Shown here piece by piece: positions 35,039 through 43,490 of a stretch of 64,000 bases of DNA (position 1 is the first letter of the stretch; each line of letters opens with the position of its first letter). Source of the DNA: Niveispirillum sp. SYP-B3756 (lineage in GTDB: Bacteria > Pseudomonadota > Alphaproteobacteria > Azospirillales > Azospirillaceae); NCBI RefSeq assembly GCF_009495745.1, contig NZ_WIDQ01000001.1:496001-560000 (forward strand), read 5' to 3'. Under the pieces are notes generated by a model. It was not told the DNA's origin, did not search any database, and saw only the letters and a list, made by a program, of their open reading frames with translations. The translations under genes were made by a program, and so were the position numbers.

Positions 35039-35584
35039 ATGCGTGACCGGGCACGACAGGGTTGGGGGTGGCCTCTGCTGCTGGCGGCCATCCTGCTGCT
35101 GCCATGGCTGTCCCCCACCATCACCCACGCCCAGGAGACGGACCCGCGCAAGGACATGATCGTGCGCAGCGGCCTGCCGGTGCCGCGCTTCGTCTCCCTG
35201 CGCTCGAATGAAGTGAATGTGCGCGCCGGTCCCGGCCGGGCCTATCCCATCGAATGGGTATTCGTGCGTGCCGGGATGCCGGTGGAGATCACGGCGGAGT
35301 TCGATACCTGGCGTCGCATCCGCGATGTGGATGGTACCCAGGGCTGGGTGCATCAATCCATGCTGTCAGGCCGCCGCACCCTGGTGGTGACCAAGGAAAT
35401 CCGCACCATCCGGGAACGCCCCAACAACAGTGCCGCCGCCGTGGCCCAGGCGGAACCGGGTGTGATGGGGCGGCTGGTCACCTGCAAGGGGGATTGGTGC
35501 GAGGTGGAAATCCAGGGCTATCACGGCTGGATGGAACGCGGCGATTTCTGGGGCGTGCGCCCGGACGAAAAGCTGGAGGATTGA
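35039..35584 (+). CDS. Exported SH3-domain protein
   Basis: A 181-residue protein with a signal peptide (hydrophobic LLLAAILLLPWLSPTI, likely cleavage after THA). Two bacterial SH3 (SH3_3/SH3_4) repeats follow: SNEVNVRAGPGRAYPIEWVF (about 56-75) and KEIRTIRERPNNSAAAVAQ (about 118-136), with the ending GYHGWMERGDFWGV. Such proteins are thought to bind peptidoglycan or other envelope partners. It is common in alphaproteobacteria next to this 2-hydroxyacid dehydrogenase gene, divergently arranged as here, but no functional link is proven. Confidence 0.85.
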   Translation: MRDRARQGWGWPLLLAAILLLPWLSPTITHAQETDPRKDMIVRSGLPVPRFVSLRSNEVNVRAGPGRAYPIEWVFVRAGMPVEITAEFDTWRRIRDVDGTQGWVHQSMLSGRRTLVVTKEIRTIRERPNNSAAAVAQAEPGVMGRLVTCKGDWCEVEIQGYHGWMERGDFWGVRPDEKLED

Positions 35585-35633
35585 TGTCCGCTATCCCTGG
35601 TGGCCACTGCCGGCCACCAGGGAAGCGATCGGA

Positions 35634-36122
35634 TCAATCCGTCAAATCTTCCATGGTCTGGCGGACGACGCGAACAATATCGGCACCGTGCTCCCGCATA
35701 TTCACGCCAGAGGCATTGGCAATCACCGACAGTTCCACCTCCGTCGTGGGGGCATAGCGGGCGATTTCAACCGCCAGCGGGCCGGGCAGCACCGTTTCCC
35801 GGTCAACCCCCAGATTGCGCGCCATCTCGGCCCGCCAGCTATTCAGCGCGGCATGAATGGCGGTTTCGATCTGGGCCTGTTCTTCCTTGCGGCGCAGGTC
35901 GCGGTAATGGATCAGAATGCGCCAGCCGCCGGGGACATAGGCAGTGTCAATCCGCTCTGATTCCACCGAACGCAGGAAATGGGCGATCCGCTGCTCATCC
36001 TCCTCCGTATGCGTGTCCCGGATCGTGAAAGTACGGAATTCCAGATTCATGCTGCGCACCCATGTTGGAAGGGCTGCCCGGTCCGGGGGCATGACCCGCG
36101 TCCCTGGAGTATAGTCCGTCAT
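35634..36122 (-). CDS. HRDC-domain protein (162 aa)
   Basis: The C-terminal half (about 90-160) resembles a stand-alone HRDC domain: SWRAEMARNLGVDRETVLPG, then LAVEIARYAPTTEVELSVIA and EHGADIVRVVRQTMEDL. HRDC domains bind nucleic acid and usually sit at the end of RecQ or RNase D. The N-terminal half (FRTFTIRDTHTEEDEQRIAH) has no family I recognise. AAGGA lies 6 bases before the ATG at 36122, supporting that start over an internal ATG at 36050. A role in nucleic-acid binding is inferred from the fold. Confidence 0.75.
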   Translation of the reverse strand: MTDYTPGTRVMPPDRAALPTWVRSMNLEFRTFTIRDTHTEEDEQRIAHFLRSVESERIDTAYVPGGWRILIHYRDLRRKEEQAQIETAIHAALNSWRAEMARNLGVDRETVLPGPLAVEIARYAPTTEVELSVIANASGVNMREHGADIVRVVRQTMEDLTD

Positions 36123-36196
36123 TATATCCTTAGACTATGACACTGGCATCACCTTCCGTATGGGAATTGTCCATTCCAACACGTGCCTGAACGCAA

Positions 36197-36228
36197 ACGG
36201 CCCCGGCGGAGGAAACCGCCGGGGCCGT
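36197..36228 (-). terminator. Terminator after sapC
   Basis: A 13-bp perfect GC stem ACGGCCCCGGCGG (36197-36209) pairs with 36216-36228; only GTTTG follows on the minus strand. It lies 26 bases past the SapC stop. Confidence 0.6.
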
Positions 36229-36254
36229 CGGGAAGTCACCAGTACCGCGAGTGC

Positions 36255-37010
36255 TTAGACTTCCGCGTCCGGGTGTTCCTTCAGGATGTCGATCAGCGAC
36301 TGCCAGCGGCCCAGCGACACAAAATGGGCATAGACCAGACCGATCCAGTTGCGCTTGCGCCATTCCAGGAACACTTCGTCCGACAGCGCATTGAACTTCT
36401 GCTCATCGATGATGCGGAAACCCGACAGCGACAGGCGCTTGCCATCCGGCGTCACCACATCGGCGCGCTGATCGACCAGCAGGTCGCGCGCCGCCAGTTC
36501 CTTGCAGAATTCCTGCGTCAGGCGGGCAGAATTATTGAAAGTGACGCAGTAATTGAGGATTTCCTCGCCTTCCTTGGTGCCCTGGCCATCCTTGAACAGC
36601 GGCACTTCATAGTCGGGGCCGACCAGATTGGCGTCCTCTTCCATGATCAAAATCAGACGCTTGTCTTCCGGCACTTCCACCAGCAGGAACGGATAGCGCT
36701 GGATATAGGCCGGCACCAGCGTATTGGGGCGCCACTTGCCATCCTTGTCGACAAACAGGTTCTGCCCGGCGCGCAAGCCCAACAGCGCCATCACGGCCGG
36801 GCTGTTACCGGCGGAGAAGACGATCGGGTAGAAAGCCTGCAGCTGCGGGATTTCCTCCGCCAGGATCGGCACGGCGTGCACGTCGGCGGCATAGCGGAAT
36901 TCGCGGTTGTTCTTCACCTTCCAATCGCCATGGCGCTCGGCGCTCACAGGAACCGGGTTGGTGTAGAACAGCGGCATCGAGGGGGCGTCGGCGTTGTCGA
37001 CGTCGGTCAT
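36255..37010 (-). CDS. SapC family protein
   Basis: A 251-residue protein with the SapC-family pattern: NPVPVSAERHGDWKVKNNRE, VPILAEEIPQLQAFYPIVFS, GWRPN-type PNTLVPAYIQRYPFLL and a C-terminal LSDEVFLEWRKRNWIGLVYA. Campylobacter SapC is involved in S-layer export, but most alphaproteobacterial relatives are unstudied; a 2OG-type or peptide-binding role has been suggested elsewhere. No signal peptide or membrane helix is seen. It is preceded by a 330-base region holding a small reading frame with a perfect ribosome site. Confidence 0.8.
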   Translation of the reverse strand: MTDVDNADAPSMPLFYTNPVPVSAERHGDWKVKNNREFRYAADVHAVPILAEEIPQLQAFYPIVFSAGNSPAVMALLGLRAGQNLFVDKDGKWRPNTLVPAYIQRYPFLLVEVPEDKRLILIMEEDANLVGPDYEVPLFKDGQGTKEGEEILNYCVTFNNSARLTQEFCKELAARDLLVDQRADVVTPDGKRLSLSGFRIIDEQKFNALSDEVFLEWRKRNWIGLVYAHFVSLGRWQSLIDILKEHPDAEV

Positions 37011-37340
37011 CTTGGCAAATCCCGGCAAATGGCAGGTGGCCAGATCGGCAGGCCACTCGGTTTCAGATGAGGTTCTCAACTGCCGGAAAGATACCCCGCC
37101 TGTCAATGCCGGTGCGAGCGATCTTTGGCCGGAAACTGGCAGAAAAGGAGGGAAAACAGCATCGAGAAACGCTGATTTAACGCATTTACCATTGAAATGG
37201 CCGTGACCATGGCTTCCTCCTGCCTGTGTATGGGCGCTCTTGCCCGTTTCTTCAGCATCATGGGCGCGATCATGGCTTGACGTCGATGACCGGTTCACTA
37301 CAGTCGCTGTAACGGAAAGTTACATCAGAGATCATGACAG
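37011..37340. other. Divergent regulatory region between sapC and the LysR gene
   Basis: A 330-base gap without a confirmed protein gene. It holds the small minus-strand frame at 37103-37210. Upstream of the LysR start is a short AT-richer stretch (about 37300-37335: CACTACAGTCGCTGTAACGG) that could host a LysR operator of T-N11-A form. No convincing sigma-70 promoter was identified. Confidence 0.4.
37103..37210 (-). CDS. Putative leader peptide or small protein (35 aa)
   Basis: A 35-codon frame on the minus strand starting MVTAISMVNALNQRFSMLFS and ending RSHRH. A perfect AGGAGG ribosome sequence (minus strand, 37221-37216) is spaced five bases from the ATG, better than most genes in the window. 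It ends 93 bases before the sapC start. It may be a leader peptide regulating sapC or a true small protein with a short hydrophobic part; no homologue is known to me. Confidence 0.4.
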   Translation of the reverse strand: MVTAISMVNALNQRFSMLFSLLFCQFPAKDRSHRH

Positions 37341-38234
37341 ATGATGCGGCGCTTGCCCAACCTGACGGCGCTGCGCGCCTTTGAAGCGGCGGCGCGGCAT
37401 GAAAGCCTGACGCGGGCAGCCGAAGAGCTGAACGTGGCCCACCCGGCCCTGTCACGGCAGATCCGGGAGCTGGAGGGCTGGCTGGGCTGCGCCCTGTTCA
37501 ACCGCCATAACCGGGGGCTGAGCCTGACCGATGCCGGCCGCGCCTATCGTGATGCCGCCAGCCAGGCTTTCGACCTGATCGATGCGGCCACCGCCCTGTT
37601 GCGACCCGATGCGCCGGCGGTGGGCGAACAAAGGCTGACCCTGTCGGTGGAACCCTCCTTTGCCCAGCGCTGGCTGGTGCCACGGCTGGGCGCGTTCCGG
37701 GCGCTGCATCCGGGGGTCACGGTGATTGTTGATGCCACGCGGGAGGCGGCAAATTTCCGGCGCGGCGGGGCCGATCTGGGCATCCGCTATGGCAGCGGCC
37801 CCTGGCCGGGGCTGGAGGCGCGCAAGCTGGCGGACGTGGAGAATTTCCCCGTCTGCGCGCCGGGCCTGACCCCGCTGCCCGGCGATCCTGCAGGCCTGCT
37901 GGAGATGGACCTGTTGCTGGAGGAAACCGACCTGCCCTGGCGGGCCTGGTTTGCCGCCGCCGGAATCACCCTGAACCGCCCCCTGCATGGCACCCGCTTC
38001 TTTGATGCCAGCCACGCCATGGATGTGGCGGTGGCTGGCCAGGGCGTGGCGCTGGGTGACACGATCCTGTCGCGCGATGATCTGGCGGCTAGCCGGCTGA
38101 TCCGGCCCTTCCCGCAGGTGGCGATCTACCAATCCTACAATCTGGTGGCCCCGCCCGCCCATTTCCGCCGCCCGGCCGTGAAAGCCTTCACCGAATGGGC
38201 GCTGGCCGCCATGGCGGCATTCCTGGCCGGATGA
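37341..38234 (+). CDS. LysR-family transcriptional regulator (GcvA/TrpI-like)
   Basis: A 297-residue LysR protein. The winged HTH (about 7-66) reads PNLTALRAFEAAARHESLTR, AAEELNVAHPALSRQIRELE and LFNRHNRGLSLTDAG. The periplasmic-binding-like effector domain follows (LSVEPSFAQRWLVPRLGAF, RRGGADLGIRYG). It resembles GcvA-type regulators. It sits 160 bases upstream of trpB on the same strand; in Pseudomonas the LysR protein TrpI controls trpBA, so a role at trpB is tempting but unproven because the genes are not divergent. A second ATG follows the first directly. Confidence 0.85.
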   Translation: MMRRLPNLTALRAFEAAARHESLTRAAEELNVAHPALSRQIRELEGWLGCALFNRHNRGLSLTDAGRAYRDAASQAFDLIDAATALLRPDAPAVGEQRLTLSVEPSFAQRWLVPRLGAFRALHPGVTVIVDATREAANFRRGGADLGIRYGSGPWPGLEARKLADVENFPVCAPGLTPLPGDPAGLLEMDLLLEETDLPWRAWFAAAGITLNRPLHGTRFFDASHAMDVAVAGQGVALGDTILSRDDLAASRLIRPFPQVAIYQSYNLVAPPAHFRRPAVKAFTEWALAAMAAFLAG

Positions 38235-38394
38235 GTCGCCGTAATGGCTGCCGGGACCGCCCCGCTGACAGGTAATATTGTGACCCCCGCAAACGCCACC
38301 GCGCCATTCCATTATTCATGTCGTCTCAGGCTTGGAAATGGCGGGCGCGCGGTCTAGTTTGCAGGCCTCTGGATGTCCACACTGGTTCTCAGCC

Positions 38395-39612
38395 ATGAAC
38401 GCGCCCCTGAACAGCTATCGTAACGGTCCCGACGAACATGGCCATTTTGGCATTTTTGGCGGACGCTTCGTCGCCGAAACGCTGATGCCACTGATCCTGG
38501 AGCTGGAGAAGGCCTATGCAGCGGCCAAGGCGGACCCCGCCTTCCATGCCGAACTGCGCCAGTATCTGACCCATTATGTCGGCCGGCCCAGCCCGCTTTA
38601 TTACGCTCAGCGGCTGACCGAGGAGCTGGGCGGGGCCAAGATCTATTTCAAGCGCGACGAGCTGAACCATACCGGCGCGCACAAGATCAACAATTGCATG
38701 GGCCAGATCCTGCTGGCCAAGCGCATGGGCAAGACCCGCATCATCGCGGAGACCGGTGCCGGCCAGCATGGCGTGGCCACGGCCACCGTCTGCGCCCTGA
38801 TGGGCCTGCCCTGCACCATCTATATGGGCGCCACCGACATTGCCCGTCAGGCCCCCAACGTGTTCCGCATGAAGCTGCTGGGGGCGGAGGTGAAGCCCGT
38901 CACCAGCGGTGCCGGCACCCTGAAGGACGCGATGAATGACGCGTTGCGCGACTGGGTAACCAATGTGGCCGATACATTCTATATCATCGGCACGGCCGCC
39001 GGCCCGCATCCCTATCCGGCCATGGTGCGCGACTTCCAGGCCATCATCGGCCAGGAAACCCGCACCCAGATGCTGGAAGCCGAAGGGCGCCTGCCCGACC
39101 TGCTGGTGGCCTGCATCGGCGGCGGTTCCAACGCCATCGGCCTGTTCCATGATTTCCTGGACGAGCCGACGGTGAAGATGGTGGCGGTGGAAGCCGGCGG
39201 CCATGGGCTGGAAACCAAGACCGGCCATGCTGCCAGCCTGGCCGGCGGCCGCCCCGGCGTGCTGCATGGCAACCGCACCTATCTGTTGCAGGATGATGAT
39301 GGCCAGATCATTGAGGGCCATTCCATCTCCGCCGGGCTGGATTATCCGGGCATCGGCCCGGAACATGCCTGGCTGCATGAGGTGGGCCGGGTGCAGTATG
39401 TCAGCGCCACCGACCGGGAGGCGCTGGACGCCTTCCAGCTCTGCGCCCGCACCGAAGGCATTCTGCCGGCGCTGGAGCCCAGCCACGCCCTGGCCGCCGT
39501 CGCCCGCATCGCCCCCACCCTGTCCAAGGACACGCTGTTGGTGATGAATCTCTGCGGCCGTGGCGACAAGGACATCTTCACCGTCGCCAAGGAACTGGGC
39601 GTGGAGATGTGA
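38395..39612 (+). CDS. trpB: Tryptophan synthase beta chain
   Basis: A 405-residue PLP enzyme. PLP Lys97 lies in [14 protein letters not shown] (91-104). The serine-binding [15 protein letters not shown] and the phosphate-binding [13 protein letters not shown] are intact. The COMM-type region [20 protein letters not shown] is also present. It joins indole and serine to make tryptophan. trpA and trpF, normally next to it in alphaproteobacteria, are missing here: upstream is the LysR gene, downstream an inverted repeat and convergent chvG. The ATG at 38395 is preferred over 38332. Confidence 0.95.
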   Translation: MNAPLNSYRNGPDEHGHFGIFGGRFVAETLMPLILELEKAYAAAKADPAFHAELRQYLTHYVGRPSPLYYAQRLTEELGGAKIYFKRDELNHTGAHKINNCMGQILLAKRMGKTRIIAETGAGQHGVATATVCALMGLPCTIYMGATDIARQAPNVFRMKLLGAEVKPVTSGAGTLKDAMNDALRDWVTNVADTFYIIGTAAGPHPYPAMVRDFQAIIGQETRTQMLEAEGRLPDLLVACIGGGSNAIGLFHDFLDEPTVKMVAVEAGGHGLETKTGHAASLAGGRPGVLHGNRTYLLQDDDGQIIEGHSISAGLDYPGIGPEHAWLHEVGRVQYVSATDREALDAFQLCARTEGILPALEPSHALAAVARIAPTLSKDTLLVMNLCGRGDKDIFTVAKELGVEM

Positions 39613-39725
39613 GGTTCAGCGGGGGCCTTCGGGATGAAGGCTCTCTGCTGCACCCGTACCGGCTGATTCTTTTTCGGTTTCTTTCCGCCGTCGCCCGGCT
39701 TTTCCAGCGCCACCCCAGTCTTTCC

Positions 39726-39841
39726 ACCGTCACCCCGGCGAAGGCCGGGGTCCAGCGCGGAGCGGCGTCTGCCGCGGTAAGACTCATGCCGGCGCTGATC
39801 GCGCCTTAACGCTGGACCCCGGCCTTCGCCGGGGTGACGGT
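39726..39841. repeat. Inverted-repeat element between trpB and chvG
   Basis: Two perfectly complementary 32-base arms (39726-39757, starting ACCGTCACCCCGGCGAAGGC, and 39810-39841) around a 52-base spacer. The arm is the same as in the 12824-12909 element plus two bases. It lies in a 264-base gap between convergent genes, where it may end transcription. Confidence 0.9.
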
Positions 39842-39876
39842 AGCGATGGTGGCGTAGGGAGAGCCCCCCCCAAACC

Positions 39877-41688
39877 TCAGCGCGGCAGCACCACGCTGAA
39901 GCGGGCGCCCTTCACGGTACCGTCCGGCCCTTTGATATTGTCGGCGAAGATGCGGCCCTGATGGGCCTCCACGATCTGTTTGGAGATCGACAGGCCCAGA
40001 CCGGAATGTTTGCCGAACGCCTCTGATTTCGGGCGTTCGCTGTAGAACCGGTCGAAAATCGCCGCCAGCTTGCCTTCGGGAATGCCGGGGCCCTGATCCT
40101 CGCACACCACCTCTACCCGGTCGGACAGGGCCTTGGCGGCAAAGCGCACCACCCCGCTCGGCGGGGAGAAGGACAGGGCGTTGGATAGCAGGTTCTGGAA
40201 CACCTGGGTCAGCCGCCCTTCCAGGCCGGGCACCACCAGCCCCTTGCCCTGCTTGGGCAAATCCACCTCCACCCGCACCGGGGCGGGGGTATCGCCCACC
40301 TCTCCACCAGCCTCTGCCGCCGCTTCGCGCAGGGCTTCGGCATTGCCCAGGGTGGCATCGTGGATATTGGCCAGCATGGTCAGCATCTGGCCGACATCCG
40401 CCGGTTCGGCGCGGGCGCGCGACAGTTCGGCATCCAGCCGGCTGGCATTGGAAATGTCGGAGATCAGCCGGTCCAGCCGCTGCACATCATGATGGATGAT
40501 GGAAAGCAGGCGCTGGCGCTGTTCATCGGTCTTCACCCGCTGCACCGTTTCCACCGCACTGCGCATGGAGGTGAGCGGGTTCTTGATCTCATGCGCCACA
40601 TCGGCGGCAAAGCGTTCAATGGCGTCCATCCGGTCCCAGATGGCCGAAGTCATTTCCCGCAGGCTGACCGACAGGTCACCCACCTCATCCCGGCGGCGGG
40701 AGAAATCGGGGATCACCACCTGCCGCCCATGACCATGCCGCACCTCGTCCGCCGCACTGGCCAGCCGGCGGATCGGGCGGGCGATGGTGCCGGCCAGATA
40801 GAAGGACAGCAGCACGGTAACACCCAGGGTGATGCCGAACAGGCGCAGAATATCCATGCGGAATTCCCGCACCGCCGTATCCACCTGTGCCCCGCCGCGA
40901 GAGATATAGACGGCCCCCAGCACCTTCTTGTAGCGCTGCACCGGCACGGCAACCGTCAACAGCATGTCGGTACGGCCATCGGCGCGGGCCACCCGCCAGA
41001 CCGAACGGCCGATTTCCCCCACCAGCGCCTTCTGCACATCGGGATAGGCATCGGCATTCTGCTCCGCCTCCCCCGGATATGCCGGCAGATGCTCGCGCTC
41101 CGGCACAGCATTGACGATATAATCATAGATGGCGATGCCCAGCTCCGTCAGCCGGTTGCCATCGCGGAGCGGCGGCAGCTCCTCGATCTGCACCATGCTT
41201 TTCGGGCCGCCCAGCACCCGGCTGTCGGCCATCAGCTCGCCAGAGGGGGCGAACAGGCGGGTGCGGGTATCCGTGGTCTCCACCAGCCGGCGCACCATCT
41301 GGCGGGCCAGTTCATTGGAAAGCTGGTTTGTCGGCTCGTTGAACTCATCCACCGCCGGCTGCATGGCGCCTTCGCCCAGCGCACCGGCGAAAATCCGCGC
41401 CTCCGTCGTCAGGGCGGTCAGTTCCTTGTCGATCAGCCATTGCTGATATGTCGACAGGTACAGCAGGCCGCCCAGTAGGATGGCCAGCGCCAGCATATTG
41501 ACGGCCAGGATGCGCAGCGTCAGCGGCGAGAAATGCCGCCGCCGGTGCCGGGGCTTGGCCGGGGCTTCGGCCGCGTCCGCCCCGCTGGTGACCGGCTTGG
41601 CGGGTTTGGCCGCCGGCTTCTGTTTCGGCGGCTCAGGCTTGGTCGTCCCGGCCGTCCGCGGGCCGGGGCTGCGCAAATCCATGCTCAT
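39877..41688 (-). CDS. chvG: ChvG-type envelope-stress sensor kinase
   Basis: A 603-residue membrane sensor kinase. A proline/lysine-rich cytosolic start (1-50) precedes TM1 (about 58-80, LAVNMLALAILLGGLLYLST). The periplasmic stimulus-sensing domain runs to TM2 near 285-305 (GITLGVTVLLSFYLAGTIA), followed by HAMP. The H box is DVAHEIKNPLTSMRSAVETV; N, G1 and G2 boxes appear as VFQNLLSNALSFS, DQGPGIPEG and SGLGLSISKQIVEAHQGRIF. ChvG/ExoS with ChvI control acid, envelope and exopolysaccharide responses in alphaproteobacteria. The chvI gene lies 132 bases upstream on the same strand. Confidence 0.9.
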   Translation of the reverse strand: MSMDLRSPGPRTAGTTKPEPPKQKPAAKPAKPVTSGADAAEAPAKPRHRRRHFSPLTLRILAVNMLALAILLGGLLYLSTYQQWLIDKELTALTTEARIFAGALGEGAMQPAVDEFNEPTNQLSNELARQMVRRLVETTDTRTRLFAPSGELMADSRVLGGPKSMVQIEELPPLRDGNRLTELGIAIYDYIVNAVPEREHLPAYPGEAEQNADAYPDVQKALVGEIGRSVWRVARADGRTDMLLTVAVPVQRYKKVLGAVYISRGGAQVDTAVREFRMDILRLFGITLGVTVLLSFYLAGTIARPIRRLASAADEVRHGHGRQVVIPDFSRRRDEVGDLSVSLREMTSAIWDRMDAIERFAADVAHEIKNPLTSMRSAVETVQRVKTDEQRQRLLSIIHHDVQRLDRLISDISNASRLDAELSRARAEPADVGQMLTMLANIHDATLGNAEALREAAAEAGGEVGDTPAPVRVEVDLPKQGKGLVVPGLEGRLTQVFQNLLSNALSFSPPSGVVRFAAKALSDRVEVVCEDQGPGIPEGKLAAIFDRFYSERPKSEAFGKHSGLGLSISKQIVEAHQGRIFADNIKGPDGTVKGARFSVVLPR

Positions 41689-41820
41689 CTCTGTGCTGTC
41701 CCCTGGGGGAGGGGCTGAGACAAGGGGGCAGGGATGCCCCCTTGTGGATGGTGGCGGCCGCCACCGCGCGGCACCGGCGGGAAAATAGAGACAGCAAAAG
41801 CCATGTGACGGCCCTTGCGC

Positions 41821-42519
41821 TTATTCCTTATACTTGTAGCCGACGCCATAGAGCGTTTCGATCTGCTGGAAATCGTCGTCCACCGTCTTGAACTTCTTGC
41901 GCAGGCGCTTGATGTGGCTGTCGATGGTGCGGTCATCGACATAGATATGCTCGCCATAGGCGGCATCCATCAGCTGGTCGCGGTTCTTCACATGGCCGGG
42001 GCGCACGGCCAGCGCCTTCACCAGCAGGAATTCCGTCACCGTCAGATCAATCTCCTTGCCCTTCCAGGTGCAGAGATGGCGGGCCCCGTCCAGCACCAGT
42101 TCACCGCGCACCAGGGTCTGGCCCGGATCGGGGGTGGCCCCCTTGCCCTGGGCCAGCTCGGCGCGGCGCAGCAGGGTCTTGATGCGTTCGATCAGCAGGC
42201 GCTGGCTGAACGGCTTCTTGATATAATCATCGGCCCCCATGCGCAGGCCCTGCAGCTCATCCGTCTCATCATCCTTGGAGGTGAGGAAGATGATCGGCAT
42301 GGCCGTGGTCTGGCGCAGGCGCTGGAGCAGTTCCAGCCCGTCCATGCGCGGCATCTTGATGTCCAGCACGGCCATGTCGACGGGGCGAGAGGTGATGCCG
42401 CGCAGCGCCTCATCTCCATCGCTGTAGGTACGCACCTCGTAGCCTTCCGCTTCCAGCGCGATGGATACAGAGGTCAGGATATTGCGGTCATCATCGACCA
42501 GCGCGATCGTCTGGGACAT
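41821..42519 (-). CDS. chvI: ChvI-type response regulator
   Basis: A 232-residue OmpR-family regulator. The receiver domain has acidic pocket DDDRN, phosphoacceptor Asp in [16 protein letters not shown] (about 52) and Lys in [11 protein letters not shown]. The winged-helix DNA-binding domain contains [20 protein letters not shown] and [17 protein letters not shown] and ends GVGYKYKE. It receives phosphate from ChvG. pckA lies 3.6 kb away on the other strand; in many relatives it adjoins chvI, which strengthens the assignment. Confidence 0.93.
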   Translation of the reverse strand: MSQTIALVDDDRNILTSVSIALEAEGYEVRTYSDGDEALRGITSRPVDMAVLDIKMPRMDGLELLQRLRQTTAMPIIFLTSKDDETDELQGLRMGADDYIKKPFSQRLLIERIKTLLRRAELAQGKGATPDPGQTLVRGELVLDGARHLCTWKGKEIDLTVTEFLLVKALAVRPGHVKNRDQLMDAAYGEHIYVDDRTIDSHIKRLRKKFKTVDDDFQQIETLYGVGYKYKE

Positions 42520-42695
42520 GTTCTCTCCAGCAAGGGCGACAAATCCGTGGGGTCCATCAAGCAGGCGGCGTTCCGGATCATGATCCCGAAGCGCTACCCC
42601 TTGTCACGGCTTTGCCAAGTCTCAGCTTCTATTTCAATATGGCACGAATAGGGCGCAAAAGAGAGCCGTAACGAATTTGGCGGGGGAACCGGAAA

Positions 42696-43454
42696 ATGGT
42701 GATAGACCAACTGGATGGTGATGGCGCTGTCAATGATCCCGGTGCGGCCGCCCGCAGCCTGATGCGCGGCTGCGGGCAGGCCACGCTGGCCACCCATCAT
42801 GCCGGCCTGGATGCCAGCCTGGTAGGCTGGCCGGTGCCGACCCTGGTGCTGGTCGGGTTCGATCTGGATGCCACGCCGCTGCTGCTGATTTCCCGGTTGG
42901 CCGAACATACCCGCAACCTGGAAGGCGACCCGCGCTGCGGCCTGCTGTTCGATGGCACCGGCGGCCATGCCGATACGCTGACCGGGCCGCGCCTGTCGCT
43001 GCTGGGCCGGGCGGTGCGCGATGGCGATGAAAGGCGGCTGGCCCGCTTCATCGCCCGCCACCCCTCGGCCAGCGCCTATGCCGGCTTTGCCGATTTCGCC
43101 CTCTGGCGGGTAGAGGCCAAGCGTGGCCATATGGTGGCCGGATTCGGCCGGATCAGCGCCATCCCGCCCGACCAGTTGCGCCTGCCCCCGGCGGATTGGG
43201 CCGAACTGGCCGAAGCGGAGGCTGGCATCATCGCCCATATGAATGAAGACCATGCCGATGCGGTACAGCTCTATGCCACCGTGCTGCTGGAACGGCCGGC
43301 GGGGGATTGGCGCATGACCGGCATCGACCCGGAAGGCTGTGACCTGCGCGACGGCCCGCACAGCGCCCGCCTGCCCTTTCGCCGCAGGGTGCGCGATGGC
43401 GAAACGGTGCGGGCCGAACTGGTGCGGCTGGTGAAGCAGGCGCGGGCAGCGTAA
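42696..43454 (+). CDS. HugZ-type haem-utilisation/pyridoxamine oxidase-fold protein
   Basis: A 252-residue protein with an N-terminal split-barrel flavin-binding-type domain (ARSLMRGCGQATLATH, LLISRLAEHTRNLEGDPRCG, FGRISAIPP) and a C-terminal DUF2470 domain (IIAHMNEDHADAVQLYATVL). This is the HugZ/HutZ arrangement; Campylobacter HugZ cleaves haem. The HxxEH-like element is only partly visible (MNEDH), so haem degradation is plausible rather than proven. It is divergent from chvI with a 176-base spacer. With irr and feoAB it suggests iron acquisition. Confidence 0.8.
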   Translation: MVIDQLDGDGAVNDPGAAARSLMRGCGQATLATHHAGLDASLVGWPVPTLVLVGFDLDATPLLLISRLAEHTRNLEGDPRCGLLFDGTGGHADTLTGPRLSLLGRAVRDGDERRLARFIARHPSASAYAGFADFALWRVEAKRGHMVAGFGRISAIPPDQLRLPPADWAELAEAEAGIIAHMNEDHADAVQLYATVLLERPAGDWRMTGIDPEGCDLRDGPHSARLPFRRRVRDGETVRAELVRLVKQARAA

Positions 43455-43490
43455 ATTGGCCGGCATCTTCCCCAGCCCCACCGGACCATC

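Noticed and set aside
37011-37298. In-frame upstream extension of sapC
   Set aside because: No SapC similarity, His/Gly-rich low complexity, and it overlaps the better-supported small frame in another phase.
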